Shown one piece after another: positions 30,297-41,070 of a stretch of 64,000 nt of DNA; the first letter of the stretch is position 1; every line of letters begins with the position of its first letter. The translations under genes were made by a program, and so were the position numbers. The DNA comes from Pluralibacter sp. UBA7423 (GTDB lineage Bacteria; Pseudomonadota; Gammaproteobacteria; Enterobacterales; Enterobacteriaceae), in contig DKMD01000014.1 in NCBI GenBank assembly GCA_002470465.1, positions 98,224-162,223 on the forward strand. The letters run 5' to 3'. The notes under the pieces are model-generated. The model ran no database searches. It saw only the letters and a program-made list of their open reading frames with translations, and was not told the origin of the DNA.

Positions 30297-31685
30297 ATGT
30301 CAGTGAACACCATCGAAGCTGAAAATGCGCAACCGATTGCGCAGAAAAACAACAGCGAGCTTATCTATCGTCTTGAAGACCGTCCACCGCTGCCGCAGAC
30401 GCTGTTTGCCGCCTTCCAGCACCTGCTGGCGATGTTTGTCGCGGTGATCACGCCGGCGCTGCTGATTTGCCAGGCGCTCGGTTTACCGGCGCAGGATACG
30501 CAGCACATCATCAGCATGTCGCTGTTTGCTTCAGGCGTGGCGTCCATTATTCAGATCAAAGCCTGGGGGCCGGTGGGCTCCGGTCTGCTTTCCATTCAGG
30601 GCACCAGCTTTAACTTCGTCGCGCCGCTTATTATGGGTGGCACTGCGCTGAAAACCGGCGGTGCAGACGTACCGACGATGATGGCGGCGCTGTTCGGCAC
30701 CCTGATGCTGGCGAGCTTCACCGAGATGGCGCTTTCCCGCGTGCTGCATCTGGCGCGCCGTATCATCACGCCGCTGGTGTCCGGCGTGGTGGTCATGATT
30801 ATCGGCCTGTCGCTGATTCAGGTAGGGTTGACGTCTATCGGTGGTGGCTACGCCGCAATGGCCGATCACAGCTTCGGTGCGCCGAAAAACCTGCTGCTGG
30901 CGGGCATCGTGCTGGCCATTATCATTGTGCTGAACCGCCAGCGTAACCCGTACCTGCGCATCGCCTCGCTGGTGATCGCCATGGCAGCAGGCTATGCCGC
31001 TGCCTGGGTAATGGGTATGCTGCCGGAAACGGCGCCGACCAACAGCCCGATGATAATGGTGCCGACGCCGCTCTATTATGGCCTCGGTATTGACTGGAAC
31101 CTGCTGCTGCCGCTGATGCTGGTGTTTATGATCACCTCGCTGGAAACCATCGGCGACATTACCGCCACCTCCGACGTTTCCGAGCAGCCCGTCTCCGGCC
31201 CGGTCTATATGAAGCGCCTGAAAGGCGGCGTGCTGGCGAACGGCCTGAACTCCTGCGTTTCAGCCATCTTCAACACCTTCCCGAACTCCTGCTTCGGCCA
31301 GAACAACGGCGTGATCCAGCTGACCGGCGTTGCCAGCCGCTACGTGGGCTTTGTGGTGGCGCTGATGCTGATCGTACTCGGCCTGTTCCCGGCGGTGAGC
31401 GGCTTCGTGCAGCACATTCCTGAGCCCGTTCTTGGCGGCGCAACGCTGGTGATGTTCGGTACTATCGCCGCTTCCGGCGTGCGTATCGTTTCCCGCGAGC
31501 CGCTGAACCGTCGCGCAATCCTGATTATCGCGCTGTCGCTGGCCGTCGGCCTTGGCGTGTCTCAGCAGCCGATGATCCTGCAGTTTGCTCCGGACTGGCT
31601 GAAAAACCTGCTCTCCTCCGGCATCGCTGCGGGCGGTATTACCGCCATCATCCTGAACCTGGTCTTCCCGCCAGAGAAGAACTGA
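30297..31685 (+). CDS. xanP: Xanthine:H+ symporter XanP
   Basis: A 462-residue NAT/NCS2 permease with 14 membrane segments, very close to E. coli XanP (463). The NAT signature is seen as [17 protein letters not shown] (TM10 region), with [15 protein letters not shown] (TM8) carrying the substrate Glu. The ORF could start 4 codons earlier but [13 protein letters not shown] matches the known start. A GC-rich hairpin (CACGGCGGC/GCCGCCGTG, 31693-31719) follows the stop. Confidence 0.96.
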   Translation: MSVNTIEAENAQPIAQKNNSELIYRLEDRPPLPQTLFAAFQHLLAMFVAVITPALLICQALGLPAQDTQHIISMSLFASGVASIIQIKAWGPVGSGLLSIQGTSFNFVAPLIMGGTALKTGGADVPTMMAALFGTLMLASFTEMALSRVLHLARRIITPLVSGVVVMIIGLSLIQVGLTSIGGGYAAMADHSFGAPKNLLLAGIVLAIIIVLNRQRNPYLRIASLVIAMAAGYAAAWVMGMLPETAPTNSPMIMVPTPLYYGLGIDWNLLLPLMLVFMITSLETIGDITATSDVSEQPVSGPVYMKRLKGGVLANGLNSCVSAIFNTFPNSCFGQNNGVIQLTGVASRYVGFVVALMLIVLGLFPAVSGFVQHIPEPVLGGATLVMFGTIAASGVRIVSREPLNRRAILIIALSLAVGLGVSQQPMILQFAPDWLKNLLSSGIAAGGITAIILNLVFPPEKN

Positions 31686-31804
31686 CCTGCATCACGGCGG
31701 CGCTCTGCGGGCCGCCGTGAAACCTTCTTATACGAATCCCTCCTTGAGGATTGCGCACAAATCGTGCATAACTCCCTTATGTGCCCTTCACTGGATGGAA
31801 GACG

Positions 31805-33544
31805 ATGAAATTTATCGGGAAGCTGCTGCTCTGGCTGCTCATCGCGCTGTTGCTGGTTGTGCTGGCGTTCTACTTTTTGCTGCAAACCCGCTGGGGGGCG
31901 CGTGAAGTCAGCGGCTGGATTTCGGCCAATACCGATTACCACATCGCCTTTGACGCGATGGATCATCGCTTCTCTTCTCCCTCGCACGTCCTGCTGAGAA
32001 ACGTCACCTTTGGCCGCGACGGCAAACCCGCCACGCTGGTCGCCAAAACGGTGGATATCGGCCTCGGCAGTCGCCAAATCACCGACCCGCTGCACGCCGA
32101 CACCATCACCTTGCAGGACGGTACGCTGAACCTGTCGCCTTCTACCGCGCCGTTCCCGTTTGAAGCCGATACGCTGCAGCTCAGCAATATGGCGTTCAAC
32201 AGCCCGGAAACCGGCTGGGTGCTGAGCGCGCAGCGCGTCACCGGCGGCGTCTCGCCGTGGGTACCGGAAGCGGGGAATGTGCTTGGCAAGCAAACGCAGA
32301 TTCAGATGAGCGCAGGCTCGATGACCCTGAACGGTATTCCGGCGGAAAACGTGCTGATTCAGGGCAGCATCGATAATGGCGTAGTCACGCTTGGCACGAT
32401 TGGCGCAGACATTGCGCGCGGCTCGCTCACCGGAAATGCGAAGCGCAACGCCGACGGCAGCTGGCTGGTCGACAGCCTCCGCCTGACCGACATCCGCATG
32501 CAGAGCGACAAATCCCTGAAAGATTTCTTTGCCCCGCTGACCACCGTCCCGTCGCTCACTATCGGCAGCCTGGAAGTGACGGACGCGCGCCTGCAAGGGC
32601 CGGACTGGGCAATTGCTGATTTAGATCTCAGCCTGCGCAACCTCACCCTGAGCCAGGGCGGCTGGAACAGCGACGGCGGGCGCCTGTCGATGAACGCCGA
32701 CGAATTTATCTATGGCTCGCTGCATCTGCTTGATCCTATTTTCAACGCAGAGTTTTCGCCACAGGGCGTGGCGCTGCGCCAGTTTACCTCGCGCTGGGAA
32801 GGCGGCATGGTGCGCACCTCCGGAAACTGGTTACGCAACGGTAATGCGCTGGTGCTGGATGACACCGCTATCGCCGGGCTGGAATACACCCTGCCGTCGA
32901 ACTGGAAAACATTGTGGATGGATCCGCTCCCCGCCTGGCTGCAAAGCGTGACGTTGAGCAAATTCACCGCCAGCCGCAACCTGGTGATCGACATCGACCC
33001 GACCTTCCCGTGGCAGGTTACTTCTCTGGATGGCTACGGCGACAACCTGCAGATCGCGAAGAACGGAAGCTGGGGCGTGTGGAGCGGTAATGCTGCGCTG
33101 AACGCCGCCGCTGCTACTTTTAACCGTGTGGACGTGCGCCGTCCTTCGCTGAAGCTGGTCGCCAGCCCGTCTCAGGTGAACATCACCGAACTGAGCGCCT
33201 TCACCGAGAAAGGGATTCTGGAAGCCACGGCAGGCGTGTCGCAGCTGCCGCAGCGTGAAGCCGCCATCAGCCTCAACGGTCGCGGCGTGCCGCTGAATAT
33301 TCTTGAAGCCTGGGGCTGGCCGGTGCTGCCGATTAGCGGCGACGGTAATCTTCAGCTGCGCGCCAGCGGGAAGGTGCAGGCCAGCACGCCGTTAAAACCG
33401 ACCGTTAGCGGGCAGCTGCACGCGGTGAATATGAACAAGCAGGAAGTGACGCAAACCATGACCAACGGCGAAGTGAGCACCGCGACGCCGGTTGTGCCAG
33501 CGCCAACGGAGGCGGCTCCGGTTCCAGCCGCTCCGGCGCAGTAA
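31805..33544 (+). CDS. yicH: YicH, AsmA-family envelope protein
   Basis: A 579-residue protein with one N-terminal membrane helix (MKFIGKLLLWLLIALLLVV) and a large periplasmic beta-rich AsmA-type region. AsmA-family proteins (TamB, YhdP, YdbH, YicH) are thought to help move phospholipids between the membranes. The start at 31805 matches E. coli; an in-frame ATG 8 codons earlier is less likely. The C terminus is Pro/Ala-rich (PVVPAPTEAAPVPAAPAQ) and variable. Directly downstream lies a cluster of CCCTCTCCC repeats. Confidence 0.93.
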   Translation: MKFIGKLLLWLLIALLLVVLAFYFLLQTRWGAREVSGWISANTDYHIAFDAMDHRFSSPSHVLLRNVTFGRDGKPATLVAKTVDIGLGSRQITDPLHADTITLQDGTLNLSPSTAPFPFEADTLQLSNMAFNSPETGWVLSAQRVTGGVSPWVPEAGNVLGKQTQIQMSAGSMTLNGIPAENVLIQGSIDNGVVTLGTIGADIARGSLTGNAKRNADGSWLVDSLRLTDIRMQSDKSLKDFFAPLTTVPSLTIGSLEVTDARLQGPDWAIADLDLSLRNLTLSQGGWNSDGGRLSMNADEFIYGSLHLLDPIFNAEFSPQGVALRQFTSRWEGGMVRTSGNWLRNGNALVLDDTAIAGLEYTLPSNWKTLWMDPLPAWLQSVTLSKFTASRNLVIDIDPTFPWQVTSLDGYGDNLQIAKNGSWGVWSGNAALNAAAATFNRVDVRRPSLKLVASPSQVNITELSAFTEKGILEATAGVSQLPQREAAISLNGRGVPLNILEAWGWPVLPISGDGNLQLRASGKVQASTPLKPTVSGQLHAVNMNKQEVTQTMTNGEVSTATPVVPAPTEAAPVPAAPAQ

Positions 33545-33547
33545 TTT

Positions 33548-33712
33548 CCCCCTCACCCTGACCCTCTCCCTCAGGGAGAGGGGATAAACCTGGTTTCGTC
33601 TTCGACTCCTGTCATCTTTTCTCCCTCGCCCCTGTGGGGAGAGGGCCGGGGTGAGGGGAACAGGCCGCACTTTCTTCTCCCTCTTCCCGCTGGGGAGGGT
33701 CCGCACCGATAG
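33548..33712. repeat. Three copies of the CCCTCTCCC/GGGAGAGGG intergenic repeat
   Basis: Copies at about 33548-33583 (CCCTCACCCTGACCCTCTCC ... GGGAGAGGGG), 33619-33658 (CTCCCTCGCCCCTGTGGGGA then GAGGGCCGGGGTGAGGGG) and a shorter, decayed one at 33677-33700. Each folds into a hairpin. The same family recurs at least seven more times in this window. Confidence 0.8.
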
Positions 33713-33788
33713 TTGCCAAAACGTTAAATGCGTCACAGTTAAAATGCTACACTGCGCAACTTTCCTTCCGAAATTGCGCAGGTGAACG

Positions 33789-34970
33789 ATGAGCGAATGT
33801 ACCGAAACCCTTCCTCGCAGTGAGGCGTTGACCCGCCCAAACTGGTCGGCGGTCTTTGCCGTCGCGTTTTGCGTTGCCTGCCTGATTACCGTTGAATTTC
33901 TGCCGGTGAGCCTGCTGACGCCGATGGCGCAGGATCTCGGTATTACCGAAGGTGTTGCGGGTCAGTCGGTCACCACCACCGCGTTCGTGGCGATGTTCGC
34001 TAGCCTGTTTGTCACGCATATCATTGGCCGCACCGACCGTCGCTATGTGGTGATCCTGTTCTCCGTGCTGCTGACGATCTCCTGCCTGCTGGTGTCGTTT
34101 GCTTCCAGCTTCAGTCTGCTTCTGCTGGGCCGCGCCTGTCTGGGGCTGGCGCTCGGTGGCTTCTGGGCCATGTCTGCGTCACTGACGATGCGCCTGGTGC
34201 CTGCACGCCTCGTGCCGAAAGCGCTGTCGATTATTTTTGGTGCGGTGTCTATTGCGTTGGTGATCGCTGCCCCGCTCGGCAGTTTTTTAGGCGGCATCAT
34301 CGGCTGGCGCAACGTCTTTAACGGCGCGGCTTTGATGGGCCTGCTATGTGTTCTCTGGGTATGGAAAGCGCTGCCGTCGCTGCCGGGAGAAAGTGGGCAA
34401 AAGGCCAATATGTTCGGGTTGTTAAAGCGTCCGGGCGTGCTGGCCGGGATGACGGCCATTTTCATGGCCTTCGCCGGGCAGTTTGCATTTTTCACCTACA
34501 TTCGCCCGGTGTTTATGACCCTTGCCGGGTTTGATGTCGACGGCCTGACGCTGGTGCTGCTGAGCTTCGGGATTGCGAGCTTTGTTGGCACGTCGCTGTC
34601 CGCGCCGATCCTCAAATACTCGGTGAAAGCGGCGCTGGCCTGCGCACCGCTTATTCTTGCGGTGAGTGCAGCAGTGCTGATTTTGTGGGGAAGCGAGAAA
34701 GCCGTGGCGGCCACGGTGGCCATTGTCTGGGGATTTGCCTTTGCGCTGGTGCCGGTTGGCTGGTCAACGTGGATCACCCGCTCGCTCTCGGACCAGGCAG
34801 AAAAGGCGGGGTCGATTCAGGTGGCGGTGATTCAGCTCGCCAACACCTGCGGGGCGGCGATTGGCGGCGTGGCGCTCGACCATTTCGGCCTGCTGTCACC
34901 GCTTATGCTTTCAGGTTCGCTGATGCTGCTTACCGCGCTGCTGGTGGCGACAAAAGTCCGGATGAAATAA
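33789..34970 (+). CDS. nepI: Purine ribonucleoside efflux pump NepI
   Basis: A 393-residue major facilitator protein (12 membrane helices), close to E. coli NepI (396), which exports inosine, guanosine and related nucleosides by proton antiport. MFS motif A-like sequence is seen as [12 protein letters not shown], and motif C region as [19 protein letters not shown] at 33789 has AGGTGAACG upstream. In K-12 nepI reads in the other direction relative to xanP-yicH; here it follows yicH on the same strand. Confidence 0.92.
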   Translation: MSECTETLPRSEALTRPNWSAVFAVAFCVACLITVEFLPVSLLTPMAQDLGITEGVAGQSVTTTAFVAMFASLFVTHIIGRTDRRYVVILFSVLLTISCLLVSFASSFSLLLLGRACLGLALGGFWAMSASLTMRLVPARLVPKALSIIFGAVSIALVIAAPLGSFLGGIIGWRNVFNGAALMGLLCVLWVWKALPSLPGESGQKANMFGLLKRPGVLAGMTAIFMAFAGQFAFFTYIRPVFMTLAGFDVDGLTLVLLSFGIASFVGTSLSAPILKYSVKAALACAPLILAVSAAVLILWGSEKAVAATVAIVWGFAFALVPVGWSTWITRSLSDQAEKAGSIQVAVIQLANTCGAAIGGVALDHFGLLSPLMLSGSLMLLTALLVATKVRMK

Positions 34971-34977
34971 CCCTTTC

Positions 34978-35000
34978 TGCCCGGATCACATATCCGGGCA
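34978..35000. terminator. Hairpin between nepI and yicS
   Basis: TGCCCGGAT/ATCCGGGCA, 9-bp stem with a 5-base loop, between the convergent nepI and yicS and overlapping the yicS stop codon. No clear T-run follows on either strand. Confidence 0.45.
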
Positions 35001-35276
35001 CTGAATCTGCCCGATGGCATTCCAGTAGTTCTTCTGGTTATTCCGATCCAGCGCGATGGTCGCGTCGCGAACGTGCATTTTGTTCTCTTCACTGGCGAGA
35101 ATTTTATTGCTGAAGTCAGCGTCGCTCATGTTTTTGCCCGGGGTGCAGGTTTTCTTCACGTCCTTCATCACCTGCTGCTTTTGCTGCTCAAACTGCAGGC
35201 TCTTCATCGGCGAATCGGCGAACGCCGCCGGGACGGCCAGCGTCGCCAGCAAACACAGAAATGGAACGGTTTTCAT
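34986..35276 (-). CDS. yicS: YicS, small exported protein
   Basis: A 96-residue protein with a signal peptide (MKTVPFLCLLATLAVPAAFA, cut near 20). The mature part ends NNQKNYWNAIGQIQCPDM, matching E. coli YicS; two Cys (in KKTCTPG and QCPDM) may form a disulfide. Reported in avian pathogenic E. coli as a virulence-related factor; its mechanism is unknown. The frame is open 9 codons further up, but the start at 35276 gives a clean signal peptide. Confidence 0.85.
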   Translation of the reverse strand: MKTVPFLCLLATLAVPAAFADSPMKSLQFEQQKQQVMKDVKKTCTPGKNMSDADFSNKILASEENKMHVRDATIALDRNNQKNYWNAIGQIQCPDM

Positions 35277-35417
35277 TACGTAGCCCTTCTTCTGCAACAT
35301 CATCCCTTAACTCTATATCCTCGCATCCTGATGCGCAAATTTTCGCCAGATAATTTATTTTTAAATCAGTGAATTAGGAAAATTATCGTCCAAAGGCATG
35401 ATTGACAGCCTCTGCCG

Positions 35418-36320
35418 TCAACCAAGCCGGGCGTGACGACGCGAATCCAGCGAAATCAGGATAACCGAGGAGAGGATCAGCAGCGTGCCAATCCAGTCCG
35501 GCAGCGCGAAGCTGACGCCGAGCAGCAGCACCGATAAAAACGCGCTGCTCAGCGGTTCGGCACAGCTGAGGATGCTGGCTTTCGGACCACCGATCATCTG
35601 CGCGCCTTTCAGATAGAGACTGAACGTCAGCGACGTGCCAATCACCACCAGATAGAAAAACGCCAGTAGCAGGCTGCCGTTAATCACAAAATGCATCCCG
35701 TCGCCCACATAAAACGGCAGCAAAAACGCCCCGCCGATAAGCATGCTCCAGCCAACGATCGGCAGCGTGCCATAGCGTGCGATAAGCGTCGAAGGATAGG
35801 TAGTATAGAAGGCGGCAGCGAAGGCCGACGCGATGCCCCAGAACACCGCAGCCGGAGAAACCGAAAGCGAAGTCGGATCGCCGTGGGTCACCAATAAAAA
35901 TGTGCCGATAAGTGAGGTGAAAATGGCGGCAAACACCAGCCCGCCGGGGCGGGATTTCCGCGCGAGGGCGAACCAGGCCACGATGATCGTCGGCGACAGA
36001 AACTGAAGCACGGTCGCCGTCGCGGCGTTGGATTTTTCGATGGTCATCAGGAAAGTGAGCTGCACCGTCAGCGCGCCGACGAGGGAAAACAGCAGCAGGC
36101 TCAGCGCATCTTTGCGGTTTTTCAGGATGCGGAAAATGTTATCGCCGTGGACGAAGCCGAGCATCAGCAAAATCAGCCCCGCGAAAATCAGACGCACCAT
36201 CGTCAGGAACGGCGACGACATCTGACTCTGCTCCATAATGTACTGCGCACACACGCCTGAACTGCCCCAGAGTATGGCGGCGATCAGCACGTTCAGCATC
36301 CCTTTGCGGGTGGCTCCCAT
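35418..36320 (-). CDS. yicL: YicL, EamA-family transporter
   Basis: A 300-residue inner-membrane protein with ten helices made of two EamA repeats, beginning [23 protein letters not shown]. Drug/metabolite transporter superfamily; substrate unknown. The frame is open 34 codons further upstream, but ATG at 36320 with GAGG 5 bases before matches E. coli YicL. Confidence 0.88.
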   Translation of the reverse strand: MGATRKGMLNVLIAAILWGSSGVCAQYIMEQSQMSSPFLTMVRLIFAGLILLMLGFVHGDNIFRILKNRKDALSLLLFSLVGALTVQLTFLMTIEKSNAATATVLQFLSPTIIVAWFALARKSRPGGLVFAAIFTSLIGTFLLVTHGDPTSLSVSPAAVFWGIASAFAAAFYTTYPSTLIARYGTLPIVGWSMLIGGAFLLPFYVGDGMHFVINGSLLLAFFYLVVIGTSLTFSLYLKGAQMIGGPKASILSCAEPLSSAFLSVLLLGVSFALPDWIGTLLILSSVILISLDSRRHARLG

Positions 36321-36439
36321 CTTGTCCTCAACAACCTGATAACGTTGCGGCGATGATAGCACAGGGTGGAGCGGACCGATTGCCGCCCTCTGATTTAGGG
36401 TAGTATGAGCTGTCGAAACCATGATGAGGGAGAGCGGCG

Positions 36440-36856
36440 ATGAAAATCGAGGTAAAAGAGCAGATTACCCCTGAGGATCAGGAAGAATTATTTGATGGAC
36501 TGCGCGCTTATAACAGCCAGTTTATCGATATCAGCGACTGGTACAGCCTCGGCGTCTATGCCCGCGATGACAACGGCGTGATGCTCGGCGGCCTGATTGG
36601 TAAACGCAAGGGCGACTGGCTGTGCATTGATTTTCTGTGGGTCAGCGAAGCGGCGCGCGGCACCGGCCTTGGCAGCGAGCTTATCCGTACCGCTGAAGCG
36701 CGCATTCTTGAATGGGGCTGTCGCCATATGCTGGTCGATACCGCCAGCTTCCAGGCGCTGCCGTTCTACCAGAAATGCGGCTTCACCCTGCACAACAGCA
36801 TTCAGGACTTCCCGTATCAGGGCATGCAGCGCCACTACCTGACCAAATCGCTTTAA
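36440..36856 (+). CDS. GNAT-family N-acetyltransferase
   Basis: A 138-residue single-domain GNAT enzyme. The acetyl-CoA binding loop is [18 protein letters not shown] (about residues 71-88; R-G-x-G-L-G), and [16 protein letters not shown] is the family C-terminal motif. Substrate unknown. Its 3' end overlaps the convergent TetR gene by 4 bases. Divergent from yicL. Confidence 0.88.
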   Translation: MKIEVKEQITPEDQEELFDGLRAYNSQFIDISDWYSLGVYARDDNGVMLGGLIGKRKGDWLCIDFLWVSEAARGTGLGSELIRTAEARILEWGCRHMLVDTASFQALPFYQKCGFTLHNSIQDFPYQGMQRHYLTKSL

Positions 36857-37509
36857 CCGCCGATCCCCTGACCCATGATCGCCAGCGCATGGCGTACGAT
36901 GGCGTCGGGGGAGATATTTTTCATCCGCTCATCGGTGCGCAGCCGGGAGAACGGCACCAGCACCAGGCTAATCAGCGTGGTGGTGAGCAGTTCCGGCGAC
37001 AGCGAGCGATTCAGTTTCCCGCTCTCCTGCCAGCCGGTGATGATGCTCAGCATTTTGTGGAACTTCTCATCGCCGAAGCGGGCGTGCATGTGCTGGCGCA
37101 GAATCGGCATCTCGCCAATCATCTCCTGCATCCACAGCGGCGCGAACCAGTCGTTTTGCTCCGCGAGCTCCGCCAGCACTCTCACCATCAGCGTTAGTGA
37201 CCTTACCGGGTCGTCCGGATATTCGCTGAACGCCAGGCTAATACGATTGCGCAACGGCATAAAACGCTCTTCGAGCAGCCTGTCGACCAGCGCTTCTCGG
37301 GAGGTGAAATAGTAGTGCAGCATTGCCGGGGTGACGCCCGCCTCTTTGGCAATCGCGTTCAGCGACACGCGCGCGATGCCCTGGCGGGCAAACAGCATCA
37401 GCGCGATGTCCATCAGCTGTTCCCGGTTGTCGGCCCCGGCTTTCTTCCCGCGCGGGCGACCGGGACGGCGTGGATTATCGGATTGTTCTTTGTCTTTCTG
37501 TGCTGACAT
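36853..37509 (-). CDS. TetR-family transcriptional repressor
   Basis: A 218-residue regulator. A basic N-terminal tail ([14 protein letters not shown]) precedes the TetR helix-turn-helix ([16 protein letters not shown], residues about 50-70: [22 protein letters not shown]). The C-terminal helical ligand domain is variable. Divergent from a DHA2 efflux gene with 79 bases between starts that contain a long inverted repeat, so it most likely represses the pump and itself. Confidence 0.9.
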   Translation of the reverse strand: MSAQKDKEQSDNPRRPGRPRGKKAGADNREQLMDIALMLFARQGIARVSLNAIAKEAGVTPAMLHYYFTSREALVDRLLEERFMPLRNRISLAFSEYPDDPVRSLTLMVRVLAELAEQNDWFAPLWMQEMIGEMPILRQHMHARFGDEKFHKMLSIITGWQESGKLNRSLSPELLTTTLISLVLVPFSRLRTDERMKNISPDAIVRHALAIMGQGIGG

Positions 37510-37539
37510 TCGCGGAGGATCCCTTGACCGGATTCATAA

Positions 37540-37582
37540 CTTACATGAATATTAATTGTGCATTTAATTAATTTCAAGTGAG
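37540..37582. promoter_or_regulatory. Candidate TetR-family operator
   Basis: CTTACATGAATATTAATT (37540-37557) and the inverse of AATTAATTTCAAGTGAG (37566-37582) match at 15 of 17 aligned positions around an 8-base centre. It fills the space between the divergent repressor and efflux genes and ends 6 bases before the efflux start, so binding would block both. Confidence 0.65.
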
Positions 37583-37588
37583 CCTTCT

Positions 37589-39103
37589 ATGGCGTCTCAA
37601 CCCATGACTCAATCCGGACACGTTCCGGCCACCGGCGTAAAATCCATTCGCCTGCTGTTCAGCGCCCTGCTGCTGGTGATGCTGCTTTCGGCGCTGGACC
37701 AGACCATTGTCTCGACCGCGCTGCCGACGATTGTTGGCGAACTCGGCGGCCTCGATAAGCTGTCGTGGGTGGTCACGGCCTACATTCTGACCTCCACCAT
37801 CGTGGTGCCGCTGTACGGCAAGTTTGGCGATTTGTTTGGCCGCAAGCGGGTGCTGCAAATCGCCATCGTGCTGTTTCTGGCGGGCTCCGCGCTGTGCGGG
37901 TTGGCGCAGAACATGACGCAGCTGGTGCTGATGCGTGCGCTGCAAGGGCTGGGCGGCGGTGGCCTGATGGTGATCAGCATGGCGGCAGTGGCGGACGTGA
38001 TCCCGCCTGCCGAGCGCGGGCGTTATCAGGGGCTGTTCGGCGGCGTGTTTGGCCTGGCGACGGTCATCGGCCCGCTTATTGGCGGCTTTATCGTTCAGCA
38101 CACCTCCTGGCGCTGGATTTTCTACATCAACCTGCCGCTCGGCCTGTTCGCGCTGCTGGTTATTGGTGCGGTATTCCACAACACCGGTAAGCGCAGCGAG
38201 CACCAGATTGACTGGCTGGGCGCACTTTATCTCAGCATGGCGCTGCTGTGCATCACGCTGTTTACCACCGAAGGCGGCACGGTGCGCGAATGGAGCGACC
38301 CGCAGCTGTGGTGCATTCTGGCCTTCGGCCTGGTCGGTATCGCCGGGTTTATCTATGAAGAGCGCCTGGCGTATGAGCCGATCATCCCGCTCTCGCTGTT
38401 CCGCGACCGCAGCTTCCTGCTGTGCAGCCTGATTGGCTTTATTATTGGCATGTCGTTGTTTGGCTCCGTCACCTTCCTGCCGCTCTATTTGCAGGTGGTG
38501 AAGGACGCGACGCCGACCCAGGCAGGCTTGCAGCTGATCCCGCTGATGGGCGGCCTGCTGGTGACGTCGATTATCAGCGGGCGAATTATCAGCCGCACGG
38601 GGAAATATCGCCTGTTCCCGATCCTCGGTACGCTGCTCGGCTTCTGCGGTATGGTCTTGCTGACCCGCATCACTATCACCTCGCCAACGTGGCATCTGTA
38701 TCTCTTCACCGGCGTGCTCGGCATGGGCCTTGGGCTGGTGATGCAGGTGCTGGTGCTGGCGGTGCAGAACTCGGTTGCGCCGAATCTTTACGGCGTGGCG
38801 ACCTCCGGCGTGACGCTGTTCCGCTCGATTGGCGGCTCCATCGGCGTGGCGCTGTTTGGCGCGGTGTTTACCCACGTTTTGCAGTCGAACCTCTCGACGC
38901 TGCTGCCGGAAGGTGCAGAGATGCCGCGTGGGATGAACCCGGTTGCCGTACATCATCTGCCGGATGCGCTGCGCGCCGATTATCTGGATGCTTTCGGCGC
39001 GGCTATTCATGCTGCCTTCCTGATGGCTGCATGCATTATGGTGCTGGCGTTCGTGCTGTCGTGGTTCCTGCGGGAATCGCCGCTGCGGAAGTCGCACCAC
39101 TGA
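37589..39103 (+). CDS. DHA2-family drug:H+ antiporter (EmrB/QacA type)
   Basis: A 504-residue major facilitator with about 14 helices. The DHA2 motif D1 is [17 protein letters not shown] (residues about 32-48), motif A is [13 protein letters not shown] (about 73-85), and motif C lies near [19 protein letters not shown]. Likely exports toxic organic compounds; substrate not predictable. Paired with the divergent TetR repressor. A clear terminator follows. Confidence 0.9.
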   Translation: MASQPMTQSGHVPATGVKSIRLLFSALLLVMLLSALDQTIVSTALPTIVGELGGLDKLSWVVTAYILTSTIVVPLYGKFGDLFGRKRVLQIAIVLFLAGSALCGLAQNMTQLVLMRALQGLGGGGLMVISMAAVADVIPPAERGRYQGLFGGVFGLATVIGPLIGGFIVQHTSWRWIFYINLPLGLFALLVIGAVFHNTGKRSEHQIDWLGALYLSMALLCITLFTTEGGTVREWSDPQLWCILAFGLVGIAGFIYEERLAYEPIIPLSLFRDRSFLLCSLIGFIIGMSLFGSVTFLPLYLQVVKDATPTQAGLQLIPLMGGLLVTSIISGRIISRTGKYRLFPILGTLLGFCGMVLLTRITITSPTWHLYLFTGVLGMGLGLVMQVLVLAVQNSVAPNLYGVATSGVTLFRSIGGSIGVALFGAVFTHVLQSNLSTLLPEGAEMPRGMNPVAVHHLPDALRADYLDAFGAAIHAAFLMAACIMVLAFVLSWFLRESPLRKSHH

Positions 39104-39109
39104 TCTCCG

Positions 39110-39142
39110 CCGGGAAGTTTCCTCTTCCCGGTTTCGTTTTCT
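39110..39142 (+). terminator. Terminator of the DHA2 efflux gene
   Basis: CCGGGAAG/CTTCCCGG, 8-bp stem with a 6-base loop, followed by TTTCGTTTTCT. Confidence 0.85.
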
Positions 39143-39187
39143 CACGGTTGTGCCAGGATGAGGGAACATTATTGCCGGAGGATCACC

Positions 39188-39658
39188 ATGCCTGAGTCAC
39201 GTCCGCCTTTCCCCCCGTTTACCCTTGAATCTGCCATCCAGAAGGTCCGCGCCGCGGAAGACGGCTGGAACAGCCGCAATCCGGAAAAAGTCGCGCTGGC
39301 CTACACGCCGGACAGCAGCTGGCGCAACCGCAGCGAGTTTGTGGATGGTCGCGATGCCATCGTCGCGTTTCTCGACAGAAAATGGCGTAAGGAGCTGGAG
39401 TACCGCCTGATCAAAGAGCTGTGGGCATACACCGACAACCGTATCGCTGTGCGCTTTGCCTACGAATGGCACGACGACAGCGGCAACTGGTTCCGCTCTT
39501 ACGGTAATGAAAACTGGGAGTTTGACGACAACGGCCTGATGAGCAGGCGTTACGCCTGCATCAACGATATCCCGATTGAGGAGGGGGAACGCCTGTTCCA
39601 CTGGCCTCAGGGGCGCCGTCCGGACGATCACCCTGGCCTCAGCGCGCTGGGGCTTTGA
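39188..39658 (+). CDS. DUF1348 / NTF2-like (SnoaL-like) protein
   Basis: A 156-residue protein of the DUF1348 family, which has the NTF2-like fold. It contains the characteristic [20 protein letters not shown] and [18 protein letters not shown], then [20 protein letters not shown]. Function unknown; no metal or catalytic set can be claimed. The start at 39188 is chosen because CGGAGGATCACC precedes it; the frame stays open 10 codons earlier. A GC-rich hairpin (AGCGGGGG/CCCCCGCT, 39666-39686) follows. Confidence 0.88.
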   Translation: MPESRPPFPPFTLESAIQKVRAAEDGWNSRNPEKVALAYTPDSSWRNRSEFVDGRDAIVAFLDRKWRKELEYRLIKELWAYTDNRIAVRFAYEWHDDSGNWFRSYGNENWEFDDNGLMSRRYACINDIPIEEGERLFHWPQGRRPDDHPGLSALGL

Positions 39659-39765
39659 GGGAATGAGCGGGGGTTTTTCCCCCGCTAACTGACTGCACTT
39701 GCCGATATATCTCGCCTACAGTGGTGCCTGACATCTCATAATTCAAAACGATGAAAGGTACGTTT

Positions 39766-41070
39766 ATGCGCAAAATGAACACGTCACTCTGTCTTCTCGC
39801 CCTTTGCCTGGGCTTCTCACTGCAGGCCAGCGCGGCCAACGACTGCGGCGTACCGCAGCTCACCACCTGCCCGGCGCCGGTGGATGCCAGACTGCCAGAC
39901 GTAAAAGATATGCTGACCTGGGACCAGCAGCAGCGCGTGATTGGTTTTCGTAACGACTATCGCTCCTACGCGGGCGACGTGTTTAAGGCCAGCAACCCGC
40001 AGCCAATCCCGGTGATGGCGCGCTCGCTCAGCGGTGCCACCTATGAGTATCAGGGCCAGCGCTACGATCTTCAGGATTACATTAAGCGTAACGACGTGAC
40101 CGGGATGATGGTTATCAAGGACGGCAAGGTGGCGTATCAGTATTACGGCCACGGCAATACGCCGACCACGCTGTGGACGTCGCGCTCAGTCGGGAAATCG
40201 GTTGTTTCTACGCTGGTGGGTGTGGCGGTAAAAGAGGGCAAAATTGCTTCGCTGGACGATGAAATCGTCAAATACAACCCGGACGTCAAAGGCACCGCGT
40301 GGGAACACGTGACCGTGCGTCAGCTGATGCAGCACACCTCTGGCGTGACCTGGAATGAAGACTACACCAACCCGCAGTCTGACTTTGCGAAACTCACCCA
40401 GTGTGAGGCCAACAAAGATACCTACGACTGCGTGAACGCGCTGGTGAAAGATCCGAAACGCCCGGCGTATGCCAAACCAGGCGTTGCGTGGTCCTACTCC
40501 TCCGGCGGCGCATGGCTGCTCGGTGACACGCTGGAGAAAGCCACCGGTAAATCCCTTGCTCAGAACCTCCAGGAAAAAATCTGGCAGCCGTACGGCATGG
40601 TGCATGACGGCGTATGGCACAGCTACCAGCCGGGTAAACATGATGTGGGCGCGCACGGCTTCAACGCCACGCTGGAAGACTGGGGGAAATTCGGCTTGTT
40701 TATCATGAACAACGGCGTATTGCCGGACGGCAGCAAAATGCTGCCGGATAACTGGGTCAAAGATGCCAGAACCTGGAATAAAGCTGACAAATCCGTTTCC
40801 GCTGCGCACCCGGACGGCACTTACGGTTACCAGTGGTGGAACAACAGCGTGCCGGCCAACGCGAAAGACGTCAGTCCGAAAGAGGGCCTGGCAAGCCAGG
40901 ATACCATGTGGGCGTTGGGCATCTTCGGCCAGGTGATTACGGTCAACCCGGCGCAAAAACTGGTGATCGTGCAGTGGTCCGCATGGCCGAAAGCGGAGCC
41001 GTCCTTCAGCGCCCAGCCGCTGGAAGCGTCGCTGATGTTTAATGCGATTGCGAATACGCTGGCGAAATAA
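39766..41070 (+). CDS. Secreted serine hydrolase of the beta-lactamase/NylB family
   Basis: A 434-residue exported enzyme. The signal peptide is MRKMNTSLCLLALCLGFSLQASA (cut near 23). The Ser-x-x-Lys motif of class C beta-lactamase-like hydrolases is SVGK in WTSRSVGKSVVS; the Tyr motif is WSYSSGG. Known relatives include 6-aminohexanoate-dimer hydrolase and esterases, so hydrolysis of an amide or ester in the periplasm is likely; true beta-lactam resistance is not implied. AAAGG lies 7 bases before the ATG at 39766; an ATG 5 codons earlier is possible. Its 3' end is duplicated downstream. Confidence 0.85.
   Translation: MRKMNTSLCLLALCLGFSLQASAANDCGVPQLTTCPAPVDARLPDVKDMLTWDQQQRVIGFRNDYRSYAGDVFKASNPQPIPVMARSLSGATYEYQGQRYDLQDYIKRNDVTGMMVIKDGKVAYQYYGHGNTPTTLWTSRSVGKSVVSTLVGVAVKEGKIASLDDEIVKYNPDVKGTAWEHVTVRQLMQHTSGVTWNEDYTNPQSDFAKLTQCEANKDTYDCVNALVKDPKRPAYAKPGVAWSYSSGGAWLLGDTLEKATGKSLAQNLQEKIWQPYGMVHDGVWHSYQPGKHDVGAHGFNATLEDWGKFGLFIMNNGVLPDGSKMLPDNWVKDARTWNKADKSVSAAHPDGTYGYQWWNNSVPANAKDVSPKEGLASQDTMWALGIFGQVITVNPAQKLVIVQWSAWPKAEPSFSAQPLEASLMFNAIANTLAK

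Noticed and set aside
31562-32596. 344-codon - strand frame opposite xanP-yicH
   Set aside because: Crosses two convincing + strand genes and has no domain.
37574-39169. 531-codon - strand frame opposite the DHA2 efflux gene
   Set aside because: Composition is H/Q/R-rich as expected from the complement of a membrane protein gene; no family resemblance.
39766-41070. Calling the serine hydrolase a beta-lactamase resistance gene
   Set aside because: Only the general S-x-x-K and Tyr motifs are seen; the closest known type is the NylB/esterase group, so resistance is not supported.
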